Shown here piece after piece: positions 22,285 to 32,000 of a DNA stretch of 64,000 nucleotides (position 1 is the first letter of the stretch; the number at the start of each line of letters is the position of its first letter). A program made the position numbers and the translations under genes. The notes below the pieces were generated by a model. It searched no databases and was not told the origin of the DNA. It saw only the letters and a list, made by a program, of their open reading frames with translations. Origin of the DNA: Capra hircus (taxonomy: Eukaryota > Chordata > Mammalia > Artiodactyla > Bovidae); assembly GCF_001704415.2 (NCBI RefSeq), contig NW_017189874.1, positions 124,001 to 188,000 of the forward strand, written 5' to 3'.

Positions 22285-22505
22285 TGGTTAAGAATACATG
22301 TTCTAAAGCTAAACAGTCTGTGGTTGGAATTCCAGCATCCCACTTTATGGCTGTGTGATTTGGGCATGTCACCTAACCTCTCTGAGCCACCATCACCTCT
22401 TGTGTAAAATCAGGGTAATCCCGGCACCTACCACCCCGGTGTTGTTGTAAGGATTAAATATATATATAAACCCTTGACCCAGGGCCTGCTGTATAATTAA
22501 CACTT
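22285..22505 (+). mobile_element. MIR SINE
   Basis: Well preserved MIR: 'catggttaagaatacatgtt', 'ggctgtgtgatttgggcatg', 'ctctctgagccaccatcacc', 'aaggattaaata'. Nearly full length in sense orientation. Confidence 0.85.
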
Positions 22506-22574
22506 AAGAAATGGTCACCTCCAGATCACTGGATTCTGGGGATGGCATACTACAGCAGGCAGTAAACCGGAGCC

Positions 22575-22735
22575 CTTCATTTAGGGGGTTCTGGTCCTTT
22601 CTCTGTCACTTACTTGCTTTGACCTTGGGCAATCACCTCTCCTCACTGAAGATCCTCAGTTTCTTCATTTGTAAAAATAGATTAACTCCTCCTACTTTCC
22701 TACCTATGATCAGCCTGCCTCTGGAGCCTTTTTAA
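22575..22735 (+). mobile_element. MIR SINE, second copy
   Basis: 'ctctgtcacttacttgcttt' followed by 'gaccttgggcaatcacct' and 'cctcagtttcttcatttgta' is the MIR core again, about 70 bp after the first copy. Confidence 0.75.
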
Positions 22736-23334
22736 TGGGGAGAAAGGGTCTGTCTGCTTTGGGGTTAGGGGGTTGCTGTTTCCACTTGCCTCAGATCAGC
22801 ACCTCCTAAGCCAGCAACTGCCCTCTGTTGTAGCTCCACTCTGGTCTAGTGGAGCCAGACAGGGCACACCTGCCCCAGAGAGGCCACTGCCCCATGGTGT
22901 GGACCAGGGTCCCTGTCCTGACTCTGCCACGGACCCGTGCAGCCAGAGAGGAACCCGGGCTGCCCACTGTCTGATGCTTTTCCAGCTTAGCCTTCGGGAG
23001 CCTGTCTCTGGCACTGCCCACGTATCTGCCACCCCCCCACCAGCCTTGGATTTCTGCTGGCCAGTCTTGTTGTTTGTTTTGATCCCCAGTCTATGCTGTT
23101 GAGCCCACTTGTCCAGCTCTCATGTACAGCTCTCACCATTTCACCCGGCTCCCGACAAGCACTGAAACCTCTACGCCACCATCAAAGAGTGCTTTCTGGC
23201 CCAAATCAAAGTGCTTTCAGAAAACAGTGGTCCCTGGCTGAAGCGAATGTGACTGTGTGGGTTGACCTAAATGTCACTGAATTTGTCAGTCTTCCTTCTT
23301 TCCTACAAGCCGATCCAAGTGGGGCTCTTGCTTT
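22736..23334. other. Non-repeat stretch, no gene seen
   Basis: Short frames (about 70-120 residues) on both strands without motifs. No repeat recognised. Confidence 0.45.
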
Positions 23335-23895
23335 AAAATCGTTTATTGTGGTAAAATTATGTAACATAACATTTAGCATTTTAACCATTGTCCAGCCATC
23401 ACCACCATCCATGTCCAGAACTCTTTTCATCTTGCACAACAAGATTGTCCCCATGAAACGTTAACTCCCCTTTCTCCCTCCCCTAGTCCCTGGCAATCAT
23501 CATGCTAGTTTCTGTCTCTATGATTTTGGCTAATCTGGCTTAGCTGGTAAAGAATCCACCTGCAATTCAGGAGACCTGGGTTCAATCCCTGGGTTGGGCA
23601 GAAGGGAAAGGCTACCCACTCCAGTACTCTGGCCTGGAGAATTGCATGGACTGTATAGTCTATGCAGTCGCAAAGAGTCAGACACAACTGAGCAAACTTT
23701 CACTTTCAAGGACCTCCTAAAAGTGAAATTATACAGTCTTTGTCCTTTTGTGACTGGCTGATTTCACTTAACCAAATGTCTTTAAGGTTCATCCATGTTA
23801 TAGCAGGTGTCAGGATTTCTTTTTAAGGCTGAATAATATTCCACTGTATGGACAGGGCAGATTTTGTTTATCCATTCATCTGTCAACAGATTTTT
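23335..23895 (-). mobile_element. L1M-type L1 3' end, split by a SINE
   Basis: Reverse-complement L1 tail: 'cgtttattgtggtaaaatta', 'agaactcttttcatcttgca', 'gacctcctaaaagtgaaatt', 'ggctgaataatattccactg'. A Bov-tA at 23531-23708 separates two parts that are collinear in the L1 family. Confidence 0.85.
23531..23708 (+). mobile_element. Bov-tA SINE
   Basis: Head slightly shortened ('ctggcttagctggtaaagaa'), box B GGTTCAATCCC, and a tail ending 'gagcaaactttcactttca'. Lies in the L1 3' end. Confidence 0.92.
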
Positions 23896-24598
23896 TTTTC
23901 CCAAGAGGGACTCTTTTATATGAGTCCAACAGTGGGAGGCCAGAGGGGTAGGCATAGGCAAGGGAAATGGCAGGAAATAGGGTGTCAGCCTACCCCTGGC
24001 CTCATCCTATTTCCCTGCTTCTTGGTCCCCTGGCTCTGGCTGAGGAGGATGGGATGCAAAGGAACCCTTGAGAGAGAAGGATACTGTGCTGAGAAGCAAG
24101 AGGCCTCTCCCATCTCTGCCCAGCCAGGCAGCAGTAACTGATGTGAGCATCCTTCTAGGATCGTTACTGTAAGAAGGCTGCTGTCATCCTCCCTGTTCTG
24201 GAAGTGATCCCACCAACACCAGTCCTTCAACCCTTGATCTGGAATCTTGCAAGAGAGTGGCCTCCCTGCCAATCAGAAAGAAAATTTATAGGACAGGAAG
24301 GCTTCTGTCTGTACCTGTCTACAAAAGTCTTTAATGCTTAGGATCTGCTGGGCTGATGCTGAAGCTAAAAAGATGAGAACAGTGGTCCCCAGGTTGGTGC
24401 ATGTTAAATATATCAAAGACACTACATCATCTGAAATGAACTTTGAAAGGACCCCGTTGGCCAAATCTGAAATACCCAGTTGAAGCCAGGACCTTGACTA
24501 TACATATATTTGTGGAATCACAAAACGTCCCCTCCATTCTTGTATCCCTGTCCTTCTCTAGCACAAGACCTTGGACCCCATGTCCACATTCACAATTG
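23896..24598. other. Non-repeat stretch, no gene seen
   Basis: No repeat or frame I can name. Confidence 0.45.
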
Positions 24599-25501
24599 AT
24601 TTAACTTATATGCTTATTTAACTTATATGCAGAGTACATAATGCGAAATGACAGTCTAGATGAAGCACAAGCCGGAATCAAGATTGCCAGGAGAAATATC
24701 AACAACCTCAGATATACAGATGACACTACCCTTATGGCAGAAAGTGAAGAACTCAAGAATAGCCTCTTGATGAAAGTGAAAGAGGAGAGTGAAATAGTTG
24801 GCTTAAAGCTCAACATTTAGAAAACTAAGATCACGGCATCCAGTCGCATCACTTCATGGCAAATACATGGGGAAACAGTGGAAATGGTGGCAGACCTCAT
24901 TTTTTGGGGCTCCAAAATCACTGCAGATGGTGACTGCAGCCATAAAATTAAAAGAGGCTTGCTCCTTGGAAGAAAAGCTATGACTAACCTAGACAGCATT
25001 TTAAAAAGCAGACATTAATTTGCTGACAAAGGTCCATCTAATCAAAGCTATGGTTTTTCCTGTAGTCATGTATGGATGTGAGAGTTGGACTATAAAGAAA
25101 GCTGAGTGCCAAAGAACTGATGCTTTTGAACTGTGGTGTTAGAGAAGACTCTTGAGAGTCCCTTGGACTGCAAGGAGGTCAAACCAGTCAATCCTAAAGG
25201 AAATCAGTCCTGAATATTCATTGGAAGGACTGATGCTAAAGCTGAGGCTCTGGTACTTTGGCCACCTGATGCGAAGAGTTGACTCATTTGAAAAGACCCT
25301 GATGCTGGGGAAGATTGAAGGCAGGAGGAGAAGGGGATGGCAGAGGATGTGATTATTGGATGGCATCGCTAACTCGATGGACATGAGTTTGAATGAACTC
25401 TGGGACTTGGTCATGGACAGGGAAGCCTGGTGTGCTGCAGTCCATCGGGTCGCAAAGAGTCGAACACGACTGAGCGACTAAACTGAACTGAACTGAACTG
25501 A
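24599..25501 (+). mobile_element. BovB LINE, 0.9 kb, 5'-truncated
   Basis: Sense BovB from the RT palm to the AACTG tail (25480-25501). The catalytic box reads RYTDDTTLMAE (YTDD, as in the 8176-10182 copy). A stop falls in the 'aacatttagaaaac' stretch near 24812-24826. Further shifts separate the 25152-25352 frame that keeps MRVPWTARRSNQSILKEIS. The 5' edge shows a 15-bp duplication (24599-24613 and 24616-24630). Confidence 0.93.
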
Positions 25502-26541
25502 AGCACTGGCTGAGTACTCCCCAACTAAAGGAGGATGCTGTCAGGGGATCTGTCCCCTGTCCTAGGGCCCCCTTCCCTGGATTCCAGACAGATGGGGAAG
25601 TGATGGCCCAAAGGTCCCAGAGGTACTGCCCATGTTTCACTTTGTACCCCCTTGGGGAATTTCAGTTGGTCTGGGAAGGCTTTCCATCATGGAACGTGAA
25701 AGGCACAAGCATTCTGCTTGATGGGCCCAACTCTAGACACAAGCTGCTGACTTTCTGAGGAAACTGTCCATGCAGAGAGCTCGCTCAGCTCTCAGAGTGC
25801 CCACTCATGGTTCTTCAAGTAAATCACACTTGAAGAAGAGGGTTTAAGACACAAACTTGACCAGTTGAGACTGGGTCGGGCCTCTGGGTTAAAAAAAAAA
25901 AATGCTGCTCTTCTTCAGAGATAAGGTTTGATGGACATGCCCATCTGCTGCTCCCAGGGCTCACCATCCAGAGGGCTCGGGCTCCTCCAAAGAAGGACTA
26001 GAAGGGCATGGGGCCAGGTCTCGGAACATGCTGCATAAGGAGTAGGGCCATGGAATTCAGTGACATTTCCAGAGATCCTCCTGCATGCCCAGCACCACAA
26101 TGGAATTGTGGGAGGCAAGTTCACTATGATGACTTGGGTGGAGTTTGGGAAATAGACTGGGGGGTGGGGGATGAGGAGGGAGGTCAGTACCCAGAGCTGT
26201 AACTGGCCAGAGACTCTGAAAAGGGCCCCAACCAATCCGAAGAAGGGGTCGAGAGGCCAGGAGATTTGATTCCTCTGAGGCCAGCCTCATTTATTTTTCC
26301 TGGCCTGATGCCAGCCCAGGGACAGGGAGGGGTGGTGTGACTGTGGCCTCACCTCTTCTCTTCCCTCCTCTTGTCTAGGATCCTTTCTTTCAGAGCCTGA
26401 GAGGGGAAGGCATTCGACAGCAAGTCTGCCATGTGGCATCCCCTGACCACTCTCCAGAGAGGTTGTGGGGTGAGGGAAGAGGAAACACAATTGTAATGGC
26501 CCCACAGAGTCTTTTAAGAAATTTTTACAGACTTTTGAGAA
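25502..26541. other. Non-repeat stretch, no gene seen
   Basis: Contains an A run near 25892 and a G-rich patch at 26159-26182 that marginally fits a quadruplex pattern. Frames up to 106 residues carry no motif. Confidence 0.45.
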
Positions 26542-26733
26542 GTGCTTCCCCGATGGCTCAGCAGGTTAAAATCCGCCTGCAATGCAGGAGACAGGAGACT
26601 CAAGTTTGATCCCTGGCTAGGGAAGGTCCCCTGGGGTAGGAAAAGCAACCCACTCTAGTATCCTATGGACAGACATACCTAGCAGGCTACAGACCAGGGG
26701 GTCGCAAAGAGGCAGACACGACTGAGCACAGCA
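26542..26733 (+). mobile_element. Bov-tA SINE, mutated
   Basis: Head 'agtgcttccccgatggctca', mutated box B (AGTTTGATCCC), an internal 8-bp repeat 'acaggaga', and the tail 'aggcagacacgactgagcac'. About 60 bp from an oppositely oriented copy. Confidence 0.9.
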
Positions 26734-26795
26734 TTAACATTAGCTTTGAGAAATGCTGAGGAAGGAGCTAGTGGTTCAATGGGCCAGGCAGGTAA

Positions 26796-26998
26796 ACATG
26801 TGTGTGTGTGTTATCATTCAGTCATGAGACCCTATGGACTGTAGCCCACCAGGCTTCTCCATCCATGGAATTCTCCAGGGAAGAATACTGGAGTGGGTAG
26901 CCATTTCCTTCTTCAGAGGATATTCCTGATGCAGGGATCGAACCTGGGTCCCTGCATTGCAGGCAGATCCTTTACCATCTGAGCCACCAGGAAGGCTT
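26796..26998 (-). mobile_element. Bov-tA SINE, intact box B
   Basis: Reverse copy bounded by the 10-bp TSD AGGCAGGTAA (26786-26795 and 26999-27008). The box B, GGTTCGATCCC, is perfect on the minus strand (26934-26944) and keeps its CpG, suggesting a young insertion. A short TG run at its left is the reversed CA tail of the SINE. Confidence 0.95.
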
Positions 26999-27424
26999 AG
27001 GCAGGTAAGGAGATCCCTAAAAGGGGTTAAAAACACCCTGTTAGGTGAAAATGTAAATACAAGCTTCTGAGTGAATAAAGCACTCAATGAAATGAATAAT
27101 TTAGTCTAGCCATGCCTTTTGTTTTGCTCCTAAGTGGGAAGACCCTGTCAGCTCTTTACCAATGACCCCCAGTGACTTCCTCTAAGGCTAGGACATGCCC
27201 CAAATGGTGCACTCAGCCCCTACCCGAGCTTACTACATTCCCAATTAACACTTTTCAACATGAAATTTAGGCTGTCTTTTCCCCCCTTCTTCCTAATGAG
27301 GTTTCTTCTTCCTGACTGCCTTGCTACAACTCTTGATGCCGTCTGAGTGTGTTCATATGGTGCTCGAGTGCGTTATCTGACCTTGATTGGTGTTTGGGGA
27401 GCCGGTTAAATAGATTACATGGGG

Positions 27425-27438
27425 GTTACCTTGGCAAC
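27425..27438. promoter_or_regulatory. RFX X-box motif
   Basis: GTTACCTTGGCAAC: two RFX half-sites inverted around a 2-bp spacer, the canonical full palindromic X-box. Seen directly; binding is inferred. Confidence 0.5.
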
Positions 27439-27514
27439 TGTCTTCGCTGATTTAGCAATGCGGTTCATTCTTGGACACAGGACTCTCGGCAGCTCTGTGA
27501 TCCCACCGCTGTGT

Positions 27515-27527
27515 GTTAATCATTAAC
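27515..27527. promoter_or_regulatory. HNF1 (POU-homeodomain) palindrome
   Basis: GTTAATCATTAAC is a perfect match to the HNF1 consensus GTTAATNATTAAC, in repeat-free DNA 77 bp after the X-box. Occupancy is unknown. Confidence 0.5.
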
Positions 27528-27889
27528 ACCAAGTTGGACATCGCCTCTGCCCAGCAGCAGCCAGGAGGAGGCTGGGGAAGGGCTGGACAGTCTTTTTAGC
27601 TATGACTGAGATGGTCACCCTTGGGAGACCTAAATATGATGCCACAGGGTGGCCAGGAACCATCCTGGGATCTGTGTGTCCCTTGGCCCACAGTCCTCAG
27701 GGGGGTTGAGAAAGATCGCATGGTTTGGTCTATTGGGCCATAGATGGGCTTGTTAATGGAGATGCTGCCCACACAAACTTCCTCTTGAAGCTGTCAGGGC
27801 AGCTGTGCTGGTGGCAACCTGCGGGCAGTTGGCCCCTCCACTGGCCCCAGGGGACAGCAGGGACACAGAGACAGGCTCTGTGGTGTGCA

Positions 27890-28030
27890 GGCTCTGGTCC
27901 CAATCTGCCACCTCATTCATCGTGTGACTTTGGGCAAGTCTCACTGCCTCCCTCCTAGCACTGGTGAGGACACAGGGAGCGCCTGGCATGCAACCAATGC
28001 TAGTGATGATTATTACCTGGCTCCGTGGCT
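27890..28030 (+). mobile_element. MIR SINE fragment
   Basis: 'cgtgtgactttgggcaagtc' with 'ctcactgcctccctcc' is the MIR core in sense orientation. Short and diverged. Confidence 0.6.
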
Positions 28031-28059
28031 AGCAGAGTGTGTGCCTAGTCATTGTATGT

Positions 28060-28215
28060 TGAAATCGTTTTAATTATTTAAACTGAAGCCAAAACTTACT
28101 GCGTGCCAAAATAATTCTTATCTATTTGATGGGTGTGGCTGAGGTCTGAGTGGCTAACTGGTCTAGGCCACACAGCAGGTAAGAGACAGAGCAAGGATCA
28201 GAACTCAGTCCAGAC
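28060..28215 (-). mobile_element. MIR SINE fragment
   Basis: 'ggccacacagcaggtaagag' followed by 'gagcaaggatcagaactcag' is the reversed MIR core. It lies opposite to the neighbouring MIR. Confidence 0.6.
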
Positions 28216-28956
28216 TGATCGCCATCTTGGGCTCTGGACTGGTGTCTGCCTGAGAGCAGACAGGTGGCAGGGCCAGAGGTACCCACTGCTCCCCTGTCAC
28301 GTGGGTCAGGGAAGTGGCCTCTCCCTGAGCTGGTGGTTTGAGGCTGGGGCAGAAAGCAACCAGAGAATTAGCCCACCAGGCCCATAGCCTATTTAAGCTG
28401 ATAAACGTCAGATGACAATGGACCACACCACAAAGCCAGCTCACTGGCTCTAGGGGACCACTGCTTGTCTACTAAGCAGAGACAGGAAAGCGAGAGGATT
28501 CTGTCTAAAAAACTAAGAAATCCACACACCCATGAAGCACTTCCTGGTTTGCAAAGCATGTTCATGTCCACCTTTTCCTTAGCTGATGCAACAACTTGGG
28601 GCGGAAATGGAGCAGAGAATCGTTTTTCTATTTCGTTGCTGAAGAAGCCGAAGGCAAGAGAAGTTACCTCCTCAATCCTGGACTTCCTATACATGCACTT
28701 ATGTTTCATTCTGAAGAGCTGATGCCTCCGTATTTTGTGGACCTGAAAACAGGCCTCAAGGAGGATGAAGAGCCAGATGAGTAGTCCTTCAAGTTTTGGA
28801 ATTTGTGACTATCCAAGCTGGGATCACCCTTGGAGTTCCCATCTAAGCCCCCAAGTTCTCTTCATTGTTTACCGGTTTTCCAATCCATGTGGAACAGGAA
28901 ACGAGTATGAGTTATATTTTTATTTATTTATTTGGGGGTCAGCACTCATGTGTGAA
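28216..28956. other. Non-repeat stretch, no gene seen
   Basis: Frames up to 106 residues without motifs. AT-rich 'tatttttatttatttattt' at 28914-28932. Confidence 0.45.
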
Positions 28957-29084
28957 CCTTGTGTGTGTGTGTTAGCTGCTCAGTAGTGTCCAACTCTTTG
29001 TGACCCCATGGACTATTAGACTATAGTCTGCCAAGCTCCTCTGTCCATGGGATTCTCCAGGCAAGAATACTGGAGCAGGTGCCC
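28957..29084 (-). mobile_element. Bov-A type SINE fragment
   Basis: Reverse tail and body: TG run, 'agctgctcagtagtgtccaa', then 'ccatgggattctccaggcaa'. It stops before the tRNA-like head. A 'gactattagactatag' duplication sits inside. Confidence 0.9.
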
Positions 29085-30399
29085 CAGCTGACTATGTTAA
29101 TTTACTGCTGAGATCAAATAACCCAAAGAGAATTTCCACTCCCACCACTTGCCACACCAAGTCTTAAAGTATGAGTTGGAGCAAAGGGGGGCAGGGTGAC
29201 AAGGGATGTCATTTCACCTCCACAGTATTCTTTTGCATATTATAGAAACATTTGTCTTGGTCTTTTAACCTCGCTTAGATCATCATGGAAAAGGAGAAAC
29301 AAGCACCAATCCCAAGGAGGAAGATTCAAGAATGTGACAATTCCAAGCAGCAAAAGGCATCATTTAAGGAGACAGAGCTCCGCTAAAATAGGTAGATTAT
29401 TCACCATATATCGTCTCATTTAGATCAAAAAGTAAAATGAACTGGGGGGGTTGAAGGCTTTGGGAGTTAAAGGAGTTACAGAGGAGACAGTTTCTGCTGT
29501 TCACCCTTAAATAAATAGCTGCTGTTCTTACTTGTTAAAATGTAAAATTTCCAGATCTAAATGTCAGAGAATTCTAGGAAAAATTGCAAAACCATTATTT
29601 CATAAACATGTAATTGTGCTATTACTGCTAAATGTGATGACATTCTATAAATATCACAGTTCAGGCCTCATAGTCTATAAATAGACCCAGTTAATCACTG
29701 GAAATACATTTTATATTTTGAATTCTAATGGAGTCAATTACAGCCTCCATTTTCCAATGGCAGAGTCCACTCCCAGTTTTGGCGGTATCTTTCCCTCTGC
29801 TTGGGCTCCTCTGTGAGATATAATACTCTCCAGTGACTATTAGGACAAGTACGGTGGGAGGAGGGGCTCAGTTCCAAAGACCAAAGCCCCAACCTAGATC
29901 CTCGAGAAGTGTTTAGACTATGCTGCTGAGGCCTGTTGCCCAGCACTGGGATAGACGGGTGTTGGCATGGCTGAGTGCCCTGCTCAGGGTGCCATTGTTA
30001 GCTGTGTGTGAACAGCTGATTAGATAAGCATGGGATGCTGTGGACTCAGAAGTGGATGGGAGGGCAATCTGGAATGCCTTCTATTCAGTGCCACGCAGGC
30101 TGGAGGGCTGACTCAGGCAGTGGCTCGGGCTTGGGTCCTCAATGTGTGGTTGATGCTATCCCAGAATCCCTTGCTATAAACACCTCACTAGGCCACAGAC
30201 TTGGCTATTTTGTAGCTCCAACCTTGCCCTACTTACACAGCGAAGACCAACACATGGCTTACCAGAGGAGAGCATGGATTCTCTCTTTCCCTTGAAATAT
30301 ACACATCAACACACACACATGTGCCATAATGCAGGCAGATCAAGAAGCTGGGCACCTATGGGGATCTCGGGAATTCTGTGGCCAAGGAAAGTTATCAGT
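29085..30399. other. Non-repeat stretch with paired MEF2-like sites
   Basis: AT-rich part around 29520-29740 has 'tctataaata' twice, 31 bp apart. The second extends to CTATAAATAG, a perfect MEF2 consensus (29675-29684). No gene recognised; frames up to 86 residues are unremarkable. Confidence 0.4.
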
Positions 30400-30560
30400 C
30401 ACTTGTTTTCTGAGCCTCAGTTTCCCCATTTGTAAAACTGGAGGGCAGTAGGTCTGCAGCGAGACAAAGGAGTAACTGAGAAAGGAGATTTTCATTCCTT
30501 GGGCCATGACCTTGGGCAAGTTTTATTGGCTTTCTTGGACTCAGTTTCCCCAACCAGGTT
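30400..30560 (+). mobile_element. MIR SINE fragments
   Basis: 'tgagcctcagtttccccatt' and, 100 bp on, 'gaccttgggcaagttttatt' with 'ctcagtttcccc' are two MIR cores in sense orientation. Separate copies or a duplicated one cannot be told apart. Confidence 0.6.
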
Positions 30561-31779
30561 GGAGAAACGAAGACGGAGGATTAAGGGGAGATTGGACAAT
30601 GTACTGTATTGATAAACTACAAATACTGAGAAAAAGTAAAGAATTAGAAGGAAAGGAAGAAGGCAACCTGATCATTCCAAGTGATAACATAATTTGAGGA
30701 CTAAACATAAAATTATGTCAGGAGTTTACTGGCAGCCAGAGTGAAAAAAGAAAACACAAAGAGAATTCCAGAACTTTCATTATCAGAAAAAAAGAAAGCA
30801 TTTTTTTTTTTTCTCTTCAATGGAGTGTCTGTTTCCCCAATAGCCCCAAGGTCAGAAGGAAAAGAATTTTTTTTAAACCTGGTATTTAGAGTAAAGATAC
30901 TGAATGGAACGCTAGTCAAGTGTTTCATAACAAATTCAGATGACATTCAGGATGCTGCTTCAAAGACTTAGATTTGGCCCAGCTGAGGGCTCAGGATTCA
31001 AGCATAGCTTCGTGGGTACAGTCCGAGTGGTGGCAGAGCTGGTGGATCCCCCAGGCTTTTTGATGCAGGGTCAACTGTGTTGAGATATGACTGTTTTTGC
31101 AAGGTGCACCTAAGTAGGGTCATTATTTTCCTTTGACAAATGAATCCCCTTTCCTTTGGGTTGGTAATTTGAAATGATTTGTTTCAATGGCTCGAGTCAG
31201 TTTACATTCAAAGGGGGCAGCACCCACCTAAGTCCTATGGGCTGAGAGGGGAAGGACGTGGGGTCACGTCTCAAAGGGCTGTGCTCAAGGGGACAGAGAA
31301 GACTTCTTCCATGGAGCTGCCATGTGGTTTCTCAGTGTCACCAGCTTCTCACTACCCAATGCTGACCAAAGTCAGAGGGAAGAAGAAAGGCTACCAAGGT
31401 GTCAACAGTTCTCAGGACTCCACCCACATGAGGGTGAGTAAGGACTCAGCAGAGGCTCCCACCTCAGCATGAACAGCAACTGGGTGTCCACATGGCTTCA
31501 CTTGTGCACCTTTGGGGCTAGCTCCATCCTGCAGGCCATGAGAGTCAGCCTCTTCCACAGGACACTCACAGGGCCTGAGAAGTCCAGCCTTCAGGGATCT
31601 GAATTTCATGTGTATCAATGCAGTCCCAAGCTCATTGGGTTGGGAGGTGTGGTAGGAACATCAGGCCATCAGCTTTCAGTCGAGTGGGGTAGACAGCCAT
31701 GGGAGTGGGTCATCCCACCAAGGTAGTAGGCAACAGAGAAGAATCTTAAAGCAAAAGACTGGGAATCCAATGACAAGCA
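30561..31779. other. Non-repeat stretch, no gene seen
   Basis: Includes a T run near 30801 and an AT-rich part to 30970. Frames under 100 residues without motifs. Confidence 0.4.
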
Positions 31780-31910
31780 AGGCTTAGTGGCCCATGAGGG
31801 CCAGGTTGGTGCAGAGCCAGATCATGCAAGGCCTTGTAGGCCATTCTAAGGGGCTTGAAATTTACCTTGAGGACAATGGGAACCCAAGGAAAGGTTTGGA
31901 GCAGACAAAG
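31780..31910. mobile_element. Ancient mammalian repeat, family not named
   Basis: 'atcatgcaaggccttgtagg', 'ccattctaaggggcttgaaa' and 'gaggacaatgggaaccc' follow the order of a widespread mammalian interspersed repeat that I recognise but cannot name with certainty. Confidence 0.45.
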
Positions 31911-31934
31911 GCCAGAGAGAGTTCAAAGCTGAGG

Positions 31935-32000
31935 TCAAGGGACCCAACAAAATCACACAGCTAGTCAGGACAGGGGAAGGGATGGTGGGGCCAGGGCTCA
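31935..32000 (-). mobile_element. MIR SINE fragment
   Basis: 'aaaatcacacagctagtcag' is the reversed MIR core. Very short. Confidence 0.5.

Larger units (their letters stand above)
27009..27889. other. Non-repeat block, candidate regulatory element
   Basis: Repeat-free and without a coding frame. It contains a perfect RFX X-box (27425-27438) and a perfect HNF1 palindrome (27515-27527) within about 100 bp. Regulatory function is inference only. Confidence 0.4.

Noticed and set aside
26934..26944. tRNA gene from the intact box B
   Set aside because: The surrounding sequence is a Bov-tA SINE with TSDs. The cloverleaf is not maintained.
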